NCBI RefSeq assembly: GCF_002632585.1 | Contig: NZ_NIBV01000004.1 | Location: 45,449-109,448 of the forward strand | Source of the DNA: Xenorhabdus szentirmaii DSM 16338 | Lineage (GTDB): Bacteria > Pseudomonadota > Gammaproteobacteria > Enterobacterales > Enterobacteriaceae | Direction: 5' to 3' | DNA: 64,000 nucleotides | Part shown: one piece after another, positions 52,468-62,100 of the stretch | Layout of the letters: each line of letters begins with the position of its first letter | Numbering within the stretch: the stretch's first letter is position 1 | Program-made: the position numbers and the translations under genes | Notes under the pieces: generated by a model | Databases searched by the model: none | Told to the model about the DNA's origin: nothing | What the model saw: only the letters and a program-made list of their open reading frames with translations

Positions 52468-52830
52468 TTACGGAATCTTTTTATCCAACTCACTGATTAA
52501 ATCTTTAATCTGCTCTGGGTTCGTCTCCAAACTCAATTCTAATGCAGCCTTAATATCACCAAACGGCAATGATGCTAAGGTAACTAACGCGGCTCTGAAC
52601 ACGTCTGAACGGCTTAAATTGGCTCGTCTTGGAACGACTCGTAATAGATCAACAAGTTCATGGTATTCGTCTTCCATTGAAACGGTGCGGCTTTTGATTA
52701 CCTCATCGCTGTTTTTACGACGACCGCGCTGTTTAACCGTTTTTTCTTTCAATGAGGAATTGCTCAAAAATTCCTGTCTTGCTTCTTCACGATCTTGCTT
52801 TGCAAGCCCAGCCATAGGGTTCTTAGCCAT
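52468..52830 (-). CDS. Small ParB-type/CopG-like partition protein
   Basis: 120 residues. A basic N-terminus (KQRGRRKNSDEVIKSRTV) is followed by a likely ribbon-helix-helix or short HTH (SMEDEYHELVDLLRVVPRRANLSRSDVFRAALVTL). It overlaps the parA gene end by 8 bp. In type Ib partition loci the small DNA-binding partner is encoded directly downstream of parA, as here. It should bind the centromere. Confidence 0.7.
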   Translation of the reverse strand: MAKNPMAGLAKQDREEARQEFLSNSSLKEKTVKQRGRRKNSDEVIKSRTVSMEDEYHELVDLLRVVPRRANLSRSDVFRAALVTLASLPFGDIKAALELSLETNPEQIKDLISELDKKIP

Positions 52831-53512
52831 CTACCTTTTCTCCATATACAAATTCTTTTACTAACAATTCAATTTCTTTCTCAGCTTTTTTGTCGCGTTC
52901 TGTTTTTGGCAATTCAAAAATAGTGCGGCCGGCTTCTTCCGCATCGTCATAAACATTGCGGGCATAGATGTTGGTACTTAGAGCTGACATACCGAAGGTT
53001 TCACACACGTCTTTTGAAAACTGGATTCTTGAGAACTGGTTCGGCAATGACGGGCATTGGTTCATGACAACACGAACCTTTAATTCTTCATTCAGTATTT
53101 GGGCTTTTTCGACAATGCGATCAAGTGCCGCTAGTGAGCGAACGTCACGGCGCTTAGGACGGATAGGCAACAATAAATGAGTGGCACAAAGCATTGCTTC
53201 ACGCTGTACCTCTGAGTCAAAACCTCCAGCGTCAACGACGATATAATCATACTGATCTTTAATACCATTGAGGTATTTGATCACGTTGTCGGAGCGATAG
53301 TGATAGGACAGTTTTTTAATATCCTCTCCCGCAGGCGTGCTTTCACGATCCTGACACCACTGATAGGTGGTTTTTTGGATGTCAATATCGAGAAGGTGTA
53401 CTTTTTTACCGACCTTAACTAGCATGAAGCCAGCAATTTGTTGTGCAATCGTACTTTTGCCGGGACCGCCTTTACTACCACCCACCAGTATGATTTTTGC
53501 GTTCTTACTCAT
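52823..53512 (-). CDS. parA: ParA partition ATPase
   Basis: 229 residues from the ATG at 53512 (MSKNAKIILV), which has AAGGC upstream; the frame is open 11 codons further. The deviant Walker A GGSKGGPGKST has both lysines, and DYIVVDAGGFDSE is Walker B. No N-terminal HTH, so it is type Ib-like, unlike the P1-type ParA of some relatives. It drives plasmid segregation with the small downstream protein. Confidence 0.9.
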   Translation of the reverse strand: MSKNAKIILVGGSKGGPGKSTIAQQIAGFMLVKVGKKVHLLDIDIQKTTYQWCQDRESTPAGEDIKKLSYHYRSDNVIKYLNGIKDQYDYIVVDAGGFDSEVQREAMLCATHLLLPIRPKRRDVRSLAALDRIVEKAQILNEELKVRVVMNQCPSLPNQFSRIQFSKDVCETFGMSALSTNIYARNVYDDAEEAGRTIFELPKTERDKKAEKEIELLVKEFVYGEKVDG

Positions 53513-53667
53513 GGTATTTGCCTTATCTGTTTTAGGATTATTCACGTACCGCGTTTATTGTTTTATATAAGATACCTTTGTTGTTTTCAAATTGGAAGAA
53601 AACCTATAAATAAAAGCATTTAAAAAAATATATTATTTTTTTATTAATATTGTTTAGATAAATGAGA

Positions 53668-53690
53668 AAAGGCGACTACTTGTCGCCCTT
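53668..53690 (-). terminator. Terminator of the lysis operon
   Basis: GGCGAC-5-GTCGCC stem at 53671-53687, overlapping the Rz1 stop, followed on the minus strand by a TTTT run. Confidence 0.75.
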
Positions 53691-53894
53691 CCTCCAACCA
53701 CAGAGCCTGTGACCTATCAAATTGTGAGTGAGTATTTCTCTTGCGGTAAAGTCAGTTAAAGTATCCTCTGACCCTATGTATACTGGGGAAGCAGTTTCGC
53801 AGAACGCGGGGGAAGTGTTGGCAATGTTATTTACGCATCCAATCGTTGCGAAGCTCATCAATAACAGCAATGCTACTTTTAGAATGAACCTCAT
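53676..53894 (-). CDS. Rz1-like outer-membrane spanin lipoprotein
   Basis: 72 residues from the ATG at 53894 (MRFILKVALLLLMSFATIGC), with AGGTTGAG upstream. Lipoprotein signal with lipobox FATIGC. It begins inside the Rz gene in another frame, the classic nested Rz/Rz1 layout. It should fuse outer to inner membrane with Rz at the end of lysis. The mature part is short (about 53 residues). Confidence 0.8.
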   Translation of the reverse strand: MRFILKVALLLLMSFATIGCVNNIANTSPAFCETASPVYIGSEDTLTDFTAREILTHNLIGHRLCGWRKGDK

Positions 53895-54063
53895 GCTCAA
53901 CCTCACTCCTTGCATCAAGCGTGACTTTAAGCCGCTCAACTTCATCTTTGCGGCGTTTAATTTCCATCGATTTTCTTACTGCTTTGCCGCCCAAATGATA
54001 TGCGGAAAAGAGGAGAGCGATAACAGCCAAAGCAGTGTATAAAAATGCTGTCAGTTTATTCAA
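53827..54063 (-). CDS. Rz-like inner-membrane spanin
   Basis: 78 residues. N-terminal membrane anchor (LYTALAVIALLFSAYHLGG) then a periplasmic coiled coil (RKSMEIKRRKDEVERLKVTL). Short for Rz (E. coli phage lambda 153). Overlaps Rz1 in a different frame. Confidence 0.8.
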   Translation of the reverse strand: MNKLTAFLYTALAVIALLFSAYHLGGKAVRKSMEIKRRKDEVERLKVTLDARSEVEHEVHSKSSIAVIDELRNDWMRK

Positions 54064-54167
54064 TTTATTTCCACCTTACATAGCGTCAGGAAAAGAATAG
54101 GAAAGTTTAACAAAATATGACCTTCCAATACTCTGTATTACAATCCAAACATAATTAACCCAACTCG

Positions 54168-54869
54168 TTACTCAATACCTTGTTTAAAACGTTTGATCTG
54201 CGAATATGAGATAACACACGCTACAGCAATCGTTGCAATCCCGAAGATAATGCGAGCCACTGAACCACTGGATAAATGGCTTTCTGACTTAACTAGCGCG
54301 TCAGAAACTTGCGGCATGACTTCGGCAATCTGACCTATTCCCAAAGATGCCGCAACTGTTGCGCTGGCGGTTTCTTTTGTCACAGGCACCTTAGCGACCG
54401 TTTTGGCTTTCTGTACGATACCGGCGCGACGTAAGCCTTCGTCGATCACTTCGCGGCTATACCAGCTATTAATTGTTTTCAACCCACCCCGACCATTTTC
54501 CTGACGAATAATAGCCTCCACCAGTGGACGAATAATTTCATATTTATGGAGATCAATATTCTGATCAGGACATACACCAACCGTCTTACTAACAAATTGA
54601 ATGTAGATTTCGGTATGATTTTCGACAACAGGTGCCCAACGTTCGATGATTTTACGAACCGTATCGATACGTGTGCCATTGGCCGTTTTACGTTTGTCAT
54701 GGTAGGTAATCAACGTCACGGTCAAAGCGCGAATGCCGTAAGCCGAATCTACAAATGAACAAAATCGTTTGTCTTGAGGAGTCTTGGTTAACCCCTGCCA
54801 CGGCGACCCCATCTCAAGATTGCCGGGATTGTTGTTACGTATTCCACGAGGTAATCCTTTACCAGCCAT
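54168..54869 (-). CDS. Endolysin-like protein with C-terminal membrane segment
   Basis: 233 residues. The N-terminal domain GIRNNNPGNLEMGSPWQGL then CSFVDSAYGIRALTVTL and QENGRGG is the phage lytic/transglycosylase-like pattern (NNPGNL). C-terminal TM SGSVARIIFGIATIAVACVISY, unusual for a soluble endolysin, would anchor it to the inner membrane or act as an arrest signal. Flanked by a holin-like gene and spanins. Confidence 0.7.
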   Translation of the reverse strand: MAGKGLPRGIRNNNPGNLEMGSPWQGLTKTPQDKRFCSFVDSAYGIRALTVTLITYHDKRKTANGTRIDTVRKIIERWAPVVENHTEIYIQFVSKTVGVCPDQNIDLHKYEIIRPLVEAIIRQENGRGGLKTINSWYSREVIDEGLRRAGIVQKAKTVAKVPVTKETASATVAASLGIGQIAEVMPQVSDALVKSESHLSSGSVARIIFGIATIAVACVISYSQIKRFKQGIE

Positions 54870-54880
54870 CGTAACTCTCC

Positions 54881-55207
54881 TTAGTTACCAATACCGTTCT
54901 TTAAGCCCCATGCCGCCAGCCCGAAAATAAGTGCAACGACAACGATAGAACCGATTTTTGACAGAATTCCTCCGTAAAATCCGCTGGATAGGTTATCCAA
55001 ACGAACAAGGAGTTTTTCTAAATTTGCGTGTTGGATACTGTGTTGTGCCGCGGTCATATCGCCAAAATAGGCTTTAAGGTGGCGTTCAACTTCCTCACCC
55101 ACTTTGTCTTTTAATTCCTCGCGCAAGTCGGTAGCGATTTCCTTTGCAACCACTCTTGCGATGCGATCAATGATCTCTGGTGTTAATTTCCCCACCTCGT
55201 TAGCCAT
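54881..55207 (-). CDS. Holin-like protein with one C-terminal membrane segment
   Basis: 108 residues from the ATG at 55207 (MANEVGKLTPEI), which has GGAGG upstream. A helical charged part (residues 10-65) is followed by one TM (IGSIVVVALIFGLAAWGL). First gene of the lysis unit, so a holin or pinholin is likely. A dyad operator lies 58 bp upstream. Confidence 0.65.
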   Translation of the reverse strand: MANEVGKLTPEIIDRIARVVAKEIATDLREELKDKVGEEVERHLKAYFGDMTAAQHSIQHANLEKLLVRLDNLSSGFYGGILSKIGSIVVVALIFGLAAWGLKNGIGN

Positions 55208-55264
55208 TTTAACCTCCATGTATTCGGCAATCGGTGTGGGGATTTTATAACATTTATTAACTTA

Positions 55265-55284
55265 ATATGTAAGCAATTACCTAT
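55265..55284. promoter_or_regulatory. 20-bp dyad operator, copy 16 (lysis unit)
   Basis: ATATGTA, six bases, TACCTAT: an exact consensus match. It overlaps the tail-fibre stop and lies 58 bp upstream of the holin-like gene. Confidence 0.65.
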
Positions 55285-58200
55285 TATTTTTCAGCGCATC
55301 AACCTGTTTTTGCAGGTCTTTTACAGATTCAACCAATAATCCTATGACACTGTTATAGTTCAAACGCAACAAACCATTTTCATCTTTAGTCACTGCTTCC
55401 GGCAATATATCTTGAACTTCCTGAGCAATAAGGCCGGCAGAACGGCTACTATTGTTGTTATCATCAGATATGGTGTAAGTATAACCACTTAATTTTGACA
55501 GTTTTTCGCTTGCATCACTGATTGTTGCAATATCTTTTTTGGCTCGTTTATCTGATCTGATATAGACATCGTTAAAATTGCCATTACCTCCACAGTAAAA
55601 CGATCCATCAGTACGCATTTGCCAGTCGCCACCATTAACACCGTTGTTAAACATAAGATGACTGCCAGAATCTTTATAAATATATCCATCAACTTGTGAA
55701 CCATTATTAAATATAATATGGCGACGACCATTTCCTTTAAAAAGTAAATTGCCATGTATCTCGCCGCCAGATTTTTCTAAATAACGGCCGTCAGATTCAC
55801 CTTTGGTATAACTGTCACCTCTATTAGCGTAATTACCTTTTGGCTGATATTTATTGTCAGATTCGCCTTTAGTATAGCTGTCTCCTTGAAGAGCAAATAC
55901 ACCTCCTCTCCCTGGATGGTGAATTTCACCCTTCCAGACACCACCCTGTTGTACTGTCCATCTCCAAACTCCATCTGCTTGAAAAAAGAAACTTTGGTTA
56001 TTTACGGCTCCAGTTATGACATTTGGCGCTCGCACTTCGCCACTAAAAGTATGGGAAGCGGCATTGGCATAATTTCCTTTGGGTTGATATTTATTGTCAG
56101 ATTCATCTTTTGAGTAAGCGTAATTCTCTAATGCAATCACACCGGTTTTTTGAGGCAACGCAGCAACAAAAATATTAGCGCCATCTTTTTCACGATAGAT
56201 AAAGTTTAGTGGTGCGCCACCGTGAGGGGATGTTTCAATAACAGCATAGCGGCCATCAGGCTTGGTTAACTTAACCCCGGTATAATCATTACTCCATGAT
56301 GCCGTTAAATACCCAACCTTAAGCTCTTCTTTCGAGTTTTTTAAGGCATATTTACCGTCAGATTCACCTTTGGAGTACGCGTCTACGTCACTCGCAGAAG
56401 GTTTATTTTTAGTTGTATAAAACTCTGTCCAAGGCTCTTCAAACCCATAACCATCCCTAGCCGAACGATAGGCTATGCTATTATTCTTATATACTGATTT
56501 TAACTGAAGTGACGGTGTACTAAAGCCTGATGTCCCCATATTAAAATGAACAATAATTTGTGTATGGCCACCGTAATTTGCATTATATATACCAGATGCC
56601 GCATTCCACGGGACGTTATCCTTTGAAACAGTGTCCTTTAATCCTCTATGAAACGCACCAACATCAGCCGCATTCAACGTAATATCTGATAACAATGATT
56701 TTCCATTAATTTTTCGGCTATTAGAGACGGTGTTCTGATCGATTGCATAATCACCTTTCGGCTGGTATTTGCCATCTGATTCACCTTTGGTGTAATGCTC
56801 TTCTAATATGGCGGCAGTTCCCGATTTTTTGGGGTGTTTGAATTCGCCAACATAGCGATCTCCGAGATTAGCCAGCCAACATGCTTCGCCATTTTTGGGT
56901 TCTATCCATGTTCTATCTTTACCCCTAACCCCCGAAACAAATCCGGGTCCATATAGATTTGTATCAATCGATAAATTCCCGCGTTCGTCGACTGCTGAGG
57001 CCAAAACGTAATTGTATGTCTTACCTTCTAACACCCCTTCAGGCAAGGTTTCCAGCGGTGTTGATAATTTCCCTACATTTAATACTGTGACGTTGGTCTG
57101 CTGTACATTACAAATCAAATCAAATGGATAAGCACCAAAATGAACATAAACATCATATTCATCATCTTTAGTATTGATTGTTGCCACATTATTTGCAGCG
57201 CCATTATTTGTTCTATAAAGAGAAGCATTAATGCCTTTGGGATAACCATTACCAGACCGCAAAACAATTTCAGACATGGCAGTTTGTTGATAAGCCCCAA
57301 CATTATAGCCACTCCCACCCACCAGCTCTATACGTATAGTACTCGGTTTACCCGGATGTTGAGGCATAACTACCTCGGCTATTTTTGTCCAAGTAGGTTT
57401 ATCCGATCCTAGAGATATTGCAAGAGTCTTCCCTTTGAGGAGATCTTCTTTTATTTGTGCGGCAAGTGTTGCTCTATTGGCTGCATCCAACGCCTTGCTT
57501 TCTGAGGCTGCGGCTAATTCCGCTTTTTTGGTTGCCAAAGTAGCGGCTTCTTGTGCTGCATTTATTGATGACACCGCTACGTCTTCCGATGCTTTTGCTG
57601 ATGCCTGAGAGACGGACGCCAGTTGTGCTGAATGTGTGGCGTTAGTTTCGGAGACTTTTGCAGCATCTTGCGAACTTTTGGCTGCATTGGCTGCATTGAG
57701 TGCATTAGCTTCTGAGGCTTTTGTGGTAGCTTCACTCGCCTTTGAATTAGTTTCAGATAATTTTGCAACTTTAGCTGCATTATCAGCAACTTTTGCATCA
57801 TTCCCCAATTTCGCAAGAGTATTCGCCGCATCTTTTGCCGAATTTTCAGCTTCGAATTTAAATAATTCGGCATTACCTTCTGAAACTCTAGCGTTTTTCT
57901 CTGATGTAGCAGTATTAGTTTCTGATAATTTGGCGTTAGATTCGGACGTTTTCGCCGATTTTGCAGAAATTGAAGCATTAGACTCAGAAATCGCCGCACT
58001 AGTAGCTGCACCGATAGCTTTATTGGCTTCTTGTTCAGCCTTATTAGCAGAAGAAAAGGCATTGGAGGCAGATTTAGCGGAGGCATATTTAAATGATTCA
58101 GCATTGGTTTCAGAGGCTTTTGCTGCTATTTGCGAACTTGATGCTTGTTTGGCTTTTTCAGTCGCGGAATTTTCTGAGGCTTTAGCGTTATCTTCTGATA

Positions 58201-59059
58201 AATTAGCACTAACTTCGGATGATTTCGCATTCGTTTCCGAGGTCTTGGAGGCAAGTTCAGATAATTTGGCTTCTTTAGCTAAATTAGCCACATTAGTTTC
58301 GGAAATCTTTGCAGCCAATTGCGAGGCATTTGCTTCTTTAGCTGAATTAGCAGTGTTATTTTCTGATGTCTTAGCTGCAACTTGTGAAGATGCAGCATCT
58401 TTAACTGAATTAGCTGCATTGGTTTCAGATGTCTTAGCATTATTTTCTGAAATTTTTGCCGACGATTGAGATGAGGATGCCGCAATTAGGGAATCTTTCA
58501 CTGCTTTCGCAGAATTAGTTGCCTTTTCTTCACTAGCTTGAGCTGCTGTTTGCGATTCTTTTGCTGCTTTCGCAGAATTAGCTGCATTTGCCGCTTGATG
58601 TCCAGCATCAGTAATCAACGCCCTATTTTTATCAAACCACCCAACGCGAGTTTTGTGCGCTGCATAGATAGTTTCTAGTGAATCAGCTGTAAATTTAGTA
58701 CCATCATCTCGGATAATAACGACTGGTGACGGCGAAGTTAACCAGCGTCGAATCTCACGGAAATCTGTAGATATTGATTGCAATAATGCCGAGAATCGTG
58801 CACTAAACTGCGATAAATCCCCTTCATAAGTGGTAATAATACGACAAGGTTGATCCTTGATCGAACCTCCCTTATAAGCCTCAGTTAATGTGAGTTCTGT
58901 ATCACTTTGAACACTTTCGATCTCATATAAAAGGTTGTCGGAGCCAATAAGTACCATGCCTGGCATAACTCCATATTTTGCCTGCGACCAAGAAGTGCCA
59001 ACACCTTTAACTTTTTTGCTTTCTTTCTCAAAAGAATTAGTACCTTCCCTGTACCACAT
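55277..59059 (-). CDS. Tail fibre with heptad repeats and S74 chaperone
   Basis: 1260 residues from the ATG at 59059 (MWYREGTNSF), with AGGAG upstream. An N-terminal head (VKGVGTSWSQAKYGVMPG) is followed by about 390 residues of Ala/Ser/Thr/Glu repeats of 7 residues (SETNAKL, SETNTAT, SEKNARV). Then come KGESDGKYQPKG-type repeats that recur eight or nine times, and a C-terminal peptidase S74 domain SDKRAKKDI ... YTYTISDDN ... GLIAQEVQDILPEAV, which trimerises the fibre and cuts itself off before Ser. It is the likely receptor-binding protein. Confidence 0.92.
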   Translation of the reverse strand: MWYREGTNSFEKESKKVKGVGTSWSQAKYGVMPGMVLIGSDNLLYEIESVQSDTELTLTEAYKGGSIKDQPCRIITTYEGDLSQFSARFSALLQSISTDFREIRRWLTSPSPVVIIRDDGTKFTADSLETIYAAHKTRVGWFDKNRALITDAGHQAANAANSAKAAKESQTAAQASEEKATNSAKAVKDSLIAASSSQSSAKISENNAKTSETNAANSVKDAASSQVAAKTSENNTANSAKEANASQLAAKISETNVANLAKEAKLSELASKTSETNAKSSEVSANLSEDNAKASENSATEKAKQASSSQIAAKASETNAESFKYASAKSASNAFSSANKAEQEANKAIGAATSAAISESNASISAKSAKTSESNAKLSETNTATSEKNARVSEGNAELFKFEAENSAKDAANTLAKLGNDAKVADNAAKVAKLSETNSKASEATTKASEANALNAANAAKSSQDAAKVSETNATHSAQLASVSQASAKASEDVAVSSINAAQEAATLATKKAELAAASESKALDAANRATLAAQIKEDLLKGKTLAISLGSDKPTWTKIAEVVMPQHPGKPSTIRIELVGGSGYNVGAYQQTAMSEIVLRSGNGYPKGINASLYRTNNGAANNVATINTKDDEYDVYVHFGAYPFDLICNVQQTNVTVLNVGKLSTPLETLPEGVLEGKTYNYVLASAVDERGNLSIDTNLYGPGFVSGVRGKDRTWIEPKNGEACWLANLGDRYVGEFKHPKKSGTAAILEEHYTKGESDGKYQPKGDYAIDQNTVSNSRKINGKSLLSDITLNAADVGAFHRGLKDTVSKDNVPWNAASGIYNANYGGHTQIIVHFNMGTSGFSTPSLQLKSVYKNNSIAYRSARDGYGFEEPWTEFYTTKNKPSASDVDAYSKGESDGKYALKNSKEELKVGYLTASWSNDYTGVKLTKPDGRYAVIETSPHGGAPLNFIYREKDGANIFVAALPQKTGVIALENYAYSKDESDNKYQPKGNYANAASHTFSGEVRAPNVITGAVNNQSFFFQADGVWRWTVQQGGVWKGEIHHPGRGGVFALQGDSYTKGESDNKYQPKGNYANRGDSYTKGESDGRYLEKSGGEIHGNLLFKGNGRRHIIFNNGSQVDGYIYKDSGSHLMFNNGVNGGDWQMRTDGSFYCGGNGNFNDVYIRSDKRAKKDIATISDASEKLSKLSGYTYTISDDNNNSSRSAGLIAQEVQDILPEAVTKDENGLLRLNYNSVIGLLVESVKDLQKQVDALKNNR

Positions 59060-59085
59060 TCCATGTCTCCTCATTCAAATGGATA

Positions 59086-59105
59086 TTAAGTATTTAGATA
59101 CCTAT
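59086..59105. promoter_or_regulatory. 20-bp dyad operator, copy 17 (tail fibre)
   Basis: TTAAGTA, six bases, TACCTAT. It lies 27 bp upstream of the tail fibre start. Confidence 0.6.
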
Positions 59106-59140
59106 TATTTAAGCAGTATTATCACACACAATAATGCCAT

Positions 59141-62100
59141 TTACAGCAAACCAAGCCTAACTCGCAAAACCCCCTTTTCGTCATAAACATCAATGCGATT
59201 GTTGGAAATGTTTAATCGACCTTGTCCAGACGTTTGGCCGTTCATCTCCAACTGTCCATTCTTACCTAATCTCCAGCCTGTTCTTCCAGATGAATAGTTG
59301 TCAGATTGTAGATCACCAACTTTACCACTGCTTATTGAACCATTTTTTATATAAGCGGCATTCATGTAGGTAACGCCGTTCTCGACAACAAACGGAGTGG
59401 TCACAACACTGTTGTTTACGTTAACTAAACCAAACCGATCAGCCTGAACGAGAAATTGTGAAACCGTGTTATTTACTCCTAATGCTAGGCCAGCTGCATA
59501 GTTTTTTCCGTCTTTGGTGGTCTCTATTTTCAGATTCCAAGAGGCAGAAATTTTCCCATTAATCTCGGCTACTGCTTTTGTAGTTTGCTGAACAATAACA
59601 GTGTTTTCATTTAGGTTCGCTTGAACAGTGTCTACACGCTTACCAAGTGCTGAATCGCCGTTAGCACGAGCCGACTGTTCTGATTTTACAGCCGCCTCGT
59701 TAGCGTTAGCCTTCGCCAAAACCTTAGAGATTTCCCCTGCTAACGCTTCATCTTTTGTAGTTCTAGCATTTGCTTCATTAGCAACCGCACTGGCAATATC
59801 TTTGGTCGTTTTCGCACTTAAGGAATAGACTTGGGTTGCCAAACTTTCATCAGCGGTTGTACGTGCGTTTTTCTCCGCCAACACTGCCGCTTCAATATCC
59901 TTGCTAGTCTGTGCCTTAAGGTGTTCAACACTTTGAGCCAGAGCGCTATCTTTGGTAGCACGAGTACTTTTTTCCTTGTCAAGTTGAGCCTTGATATCTG
60001 TACCGACTTCACTTCTCAATTGGGTGATTTGTTTAGACAATGCTTCATCTGCATTTGCTCTTGTCTGCTTTTCCTCACTTAACTGCGCCTTGATGTTTTG
60101 GTTTACTTCGCTTTTAAGTTGTGTAACCTGCTTAGACAATGCCTCATCTGAATTTGCCCGTGTTTGCTTTTCTTCATTTAATTGGGCTTTGATGTTTTGA
60201 TTGAACTCTGCGGTCATTGTTTCTATTTTTTGAGACAATGCCTGCTGTCCATCCACTATGACTTTCTGGTCAGTAAATATCTTGGCGTTGGTTTCACGTT
60301 GTTCCCTAACTTCTTCTTCACCTTTTAACGCAGTATCAATAGCTGCCTTAGCCACAGCTTCAACAGAACCAGAAACGCGAGCGATTGTCTTTTCGGCACC
60401 AATAACCGTAGATTCAGCCCGCTTAATGACTGCGTCATGACTGTTTATCTTTGTTTCAATCAACTCAACTTTTTCAGTTGTCGCTTTGTCACCTTCAATA
60501 CGAGCATTTTTTTCTTCGAGTAAGACGGTTTCTATATTACCTTTTACCGTTTGAATCGCCTCTAACGTTGAAGCGAACTTCTTATTTTGCTCATCGACAG
60601 TATTTTTGATTTTGGTAATCTTAGATGCATTGTCACCTGCATCTTGCAGGGCTTTTTTAGCATTCTCTTTTACCGTTTCAACGGAAGAATTTAGACTCTC
60701 TTGAGAAACCTTAATTTCACCCGTTATTTTGCCAATCTCATCAATTTTCTTATCTGATTCATCCACTAAATCTTGAATCGCATCAATCTTTGTCTCCGAT
60801 TTACCAATCAAATCATGTATTGCATCAAGATCTCCTTTGGCAGCTTTAGTGTCGATTTCTTCTAATAACTCTTTACCGAGTTCGCTTGAAGTAATTTTAT
60901 TCTTCAAAAAGGACAGAACATCCTTCGTGGCTGCCTGCGTACCTAAATTAGAGTTTACAAGGCTTAACATACCTCGTTTGTTGATCGCCCTAACCCAATA
61001 GAACCATGCTATGTCATCATCCAGACCTGAATGTGTAAAGGTTGTTGATGGAATCTTTGCCAGCAAACTCGCTGTTTCTAAGTTATTTGTTTTTGAACCA
61101 TAAACGTAAATCGTATCTAGATCGATTGAGTCTGGATTTACCCAAGTCAGCACAATTTGTCTGTAATCACCAACAGCAACCAGATTTTTAGGTGCTCCGG
61201 GAGGCATCAAAGTACCTAACGTTTTGTAAACAGTCACTAAGGTTTCTGTTCGTCTGCCAGTGATTGAAATTGCAAATACTTCAATATCATAATTAGCATT
61301 GTCTGCAACATTTAGAATTTCACATTGGTTATCGGTAACTTCCATGAGAATCCAATTGTCTATTACATCACTGCGGCGATAACGGACAACATATTTGGGG
61401 GAACGCCCTTCCCAAGATACAATCAGTTTCACCGCCAAATTACCGGGTGATGAAAGGTAAGTTGTTTCCATCACCTGCAAACCAACCGGTTTGCTGAAAG
61501 TCGGATCTAAGACGCTTGATTTAGGTGGAATGAGGATTGCACCACGGTCAATCGCTTCAAACTTAGACGGGTTGTGCTCAACACCGGTGATCTCAAACGT
61601 GCCTTTTTCATCGCTCTCTTTCACACTCAGAACACGAATTAAAACGGGTTCTAAATCAGGTTCAGTAACCGTCCAAACACCCATTTCTACAGGTTCATCA
61701 CCTGCCTTAATGGGTTCTTTAAATGTTACAATCTGATATTCGCCAGCCAGTTCAAGCAAGTTGCGATCTATCATACGGCTGTCAGCCGTTAAAAATGTGA
61801 TAAACGCCCCTTCTTTATCGAGCCTTACTGATGCATCCAGTGTTATGCTATTTTTGGTAAAAGACTTAATACGACCCGAATTACGCTTACCGGAGCGATA
61901 TTTATCTTGTAATTTTACCAATTCACCGGGAACCAGAAACGAACTATCAATCCCTGCTTTGAAGATAACAACATCTGTCTCCATTTTCGCAGTGTAAAGC
62001 AGCCACAGCCCCGTTCTGTATGCTTGCCCTCGGCTGGTACACCCAAACGCCAGTGATTCCGTTTTACGGATGCCAAAGCGCTTCTTGGCCTCCTCGTCCT

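Noticed and set aside
57636..58469. Long plus-strand reading frame of 277 codons
   Set aside because: It is the antisense of the Ala/Ser heptad-repeat region of the tail fibre. Repeat codons leave the opposite strand open; no ribosome-binding site or protein family.
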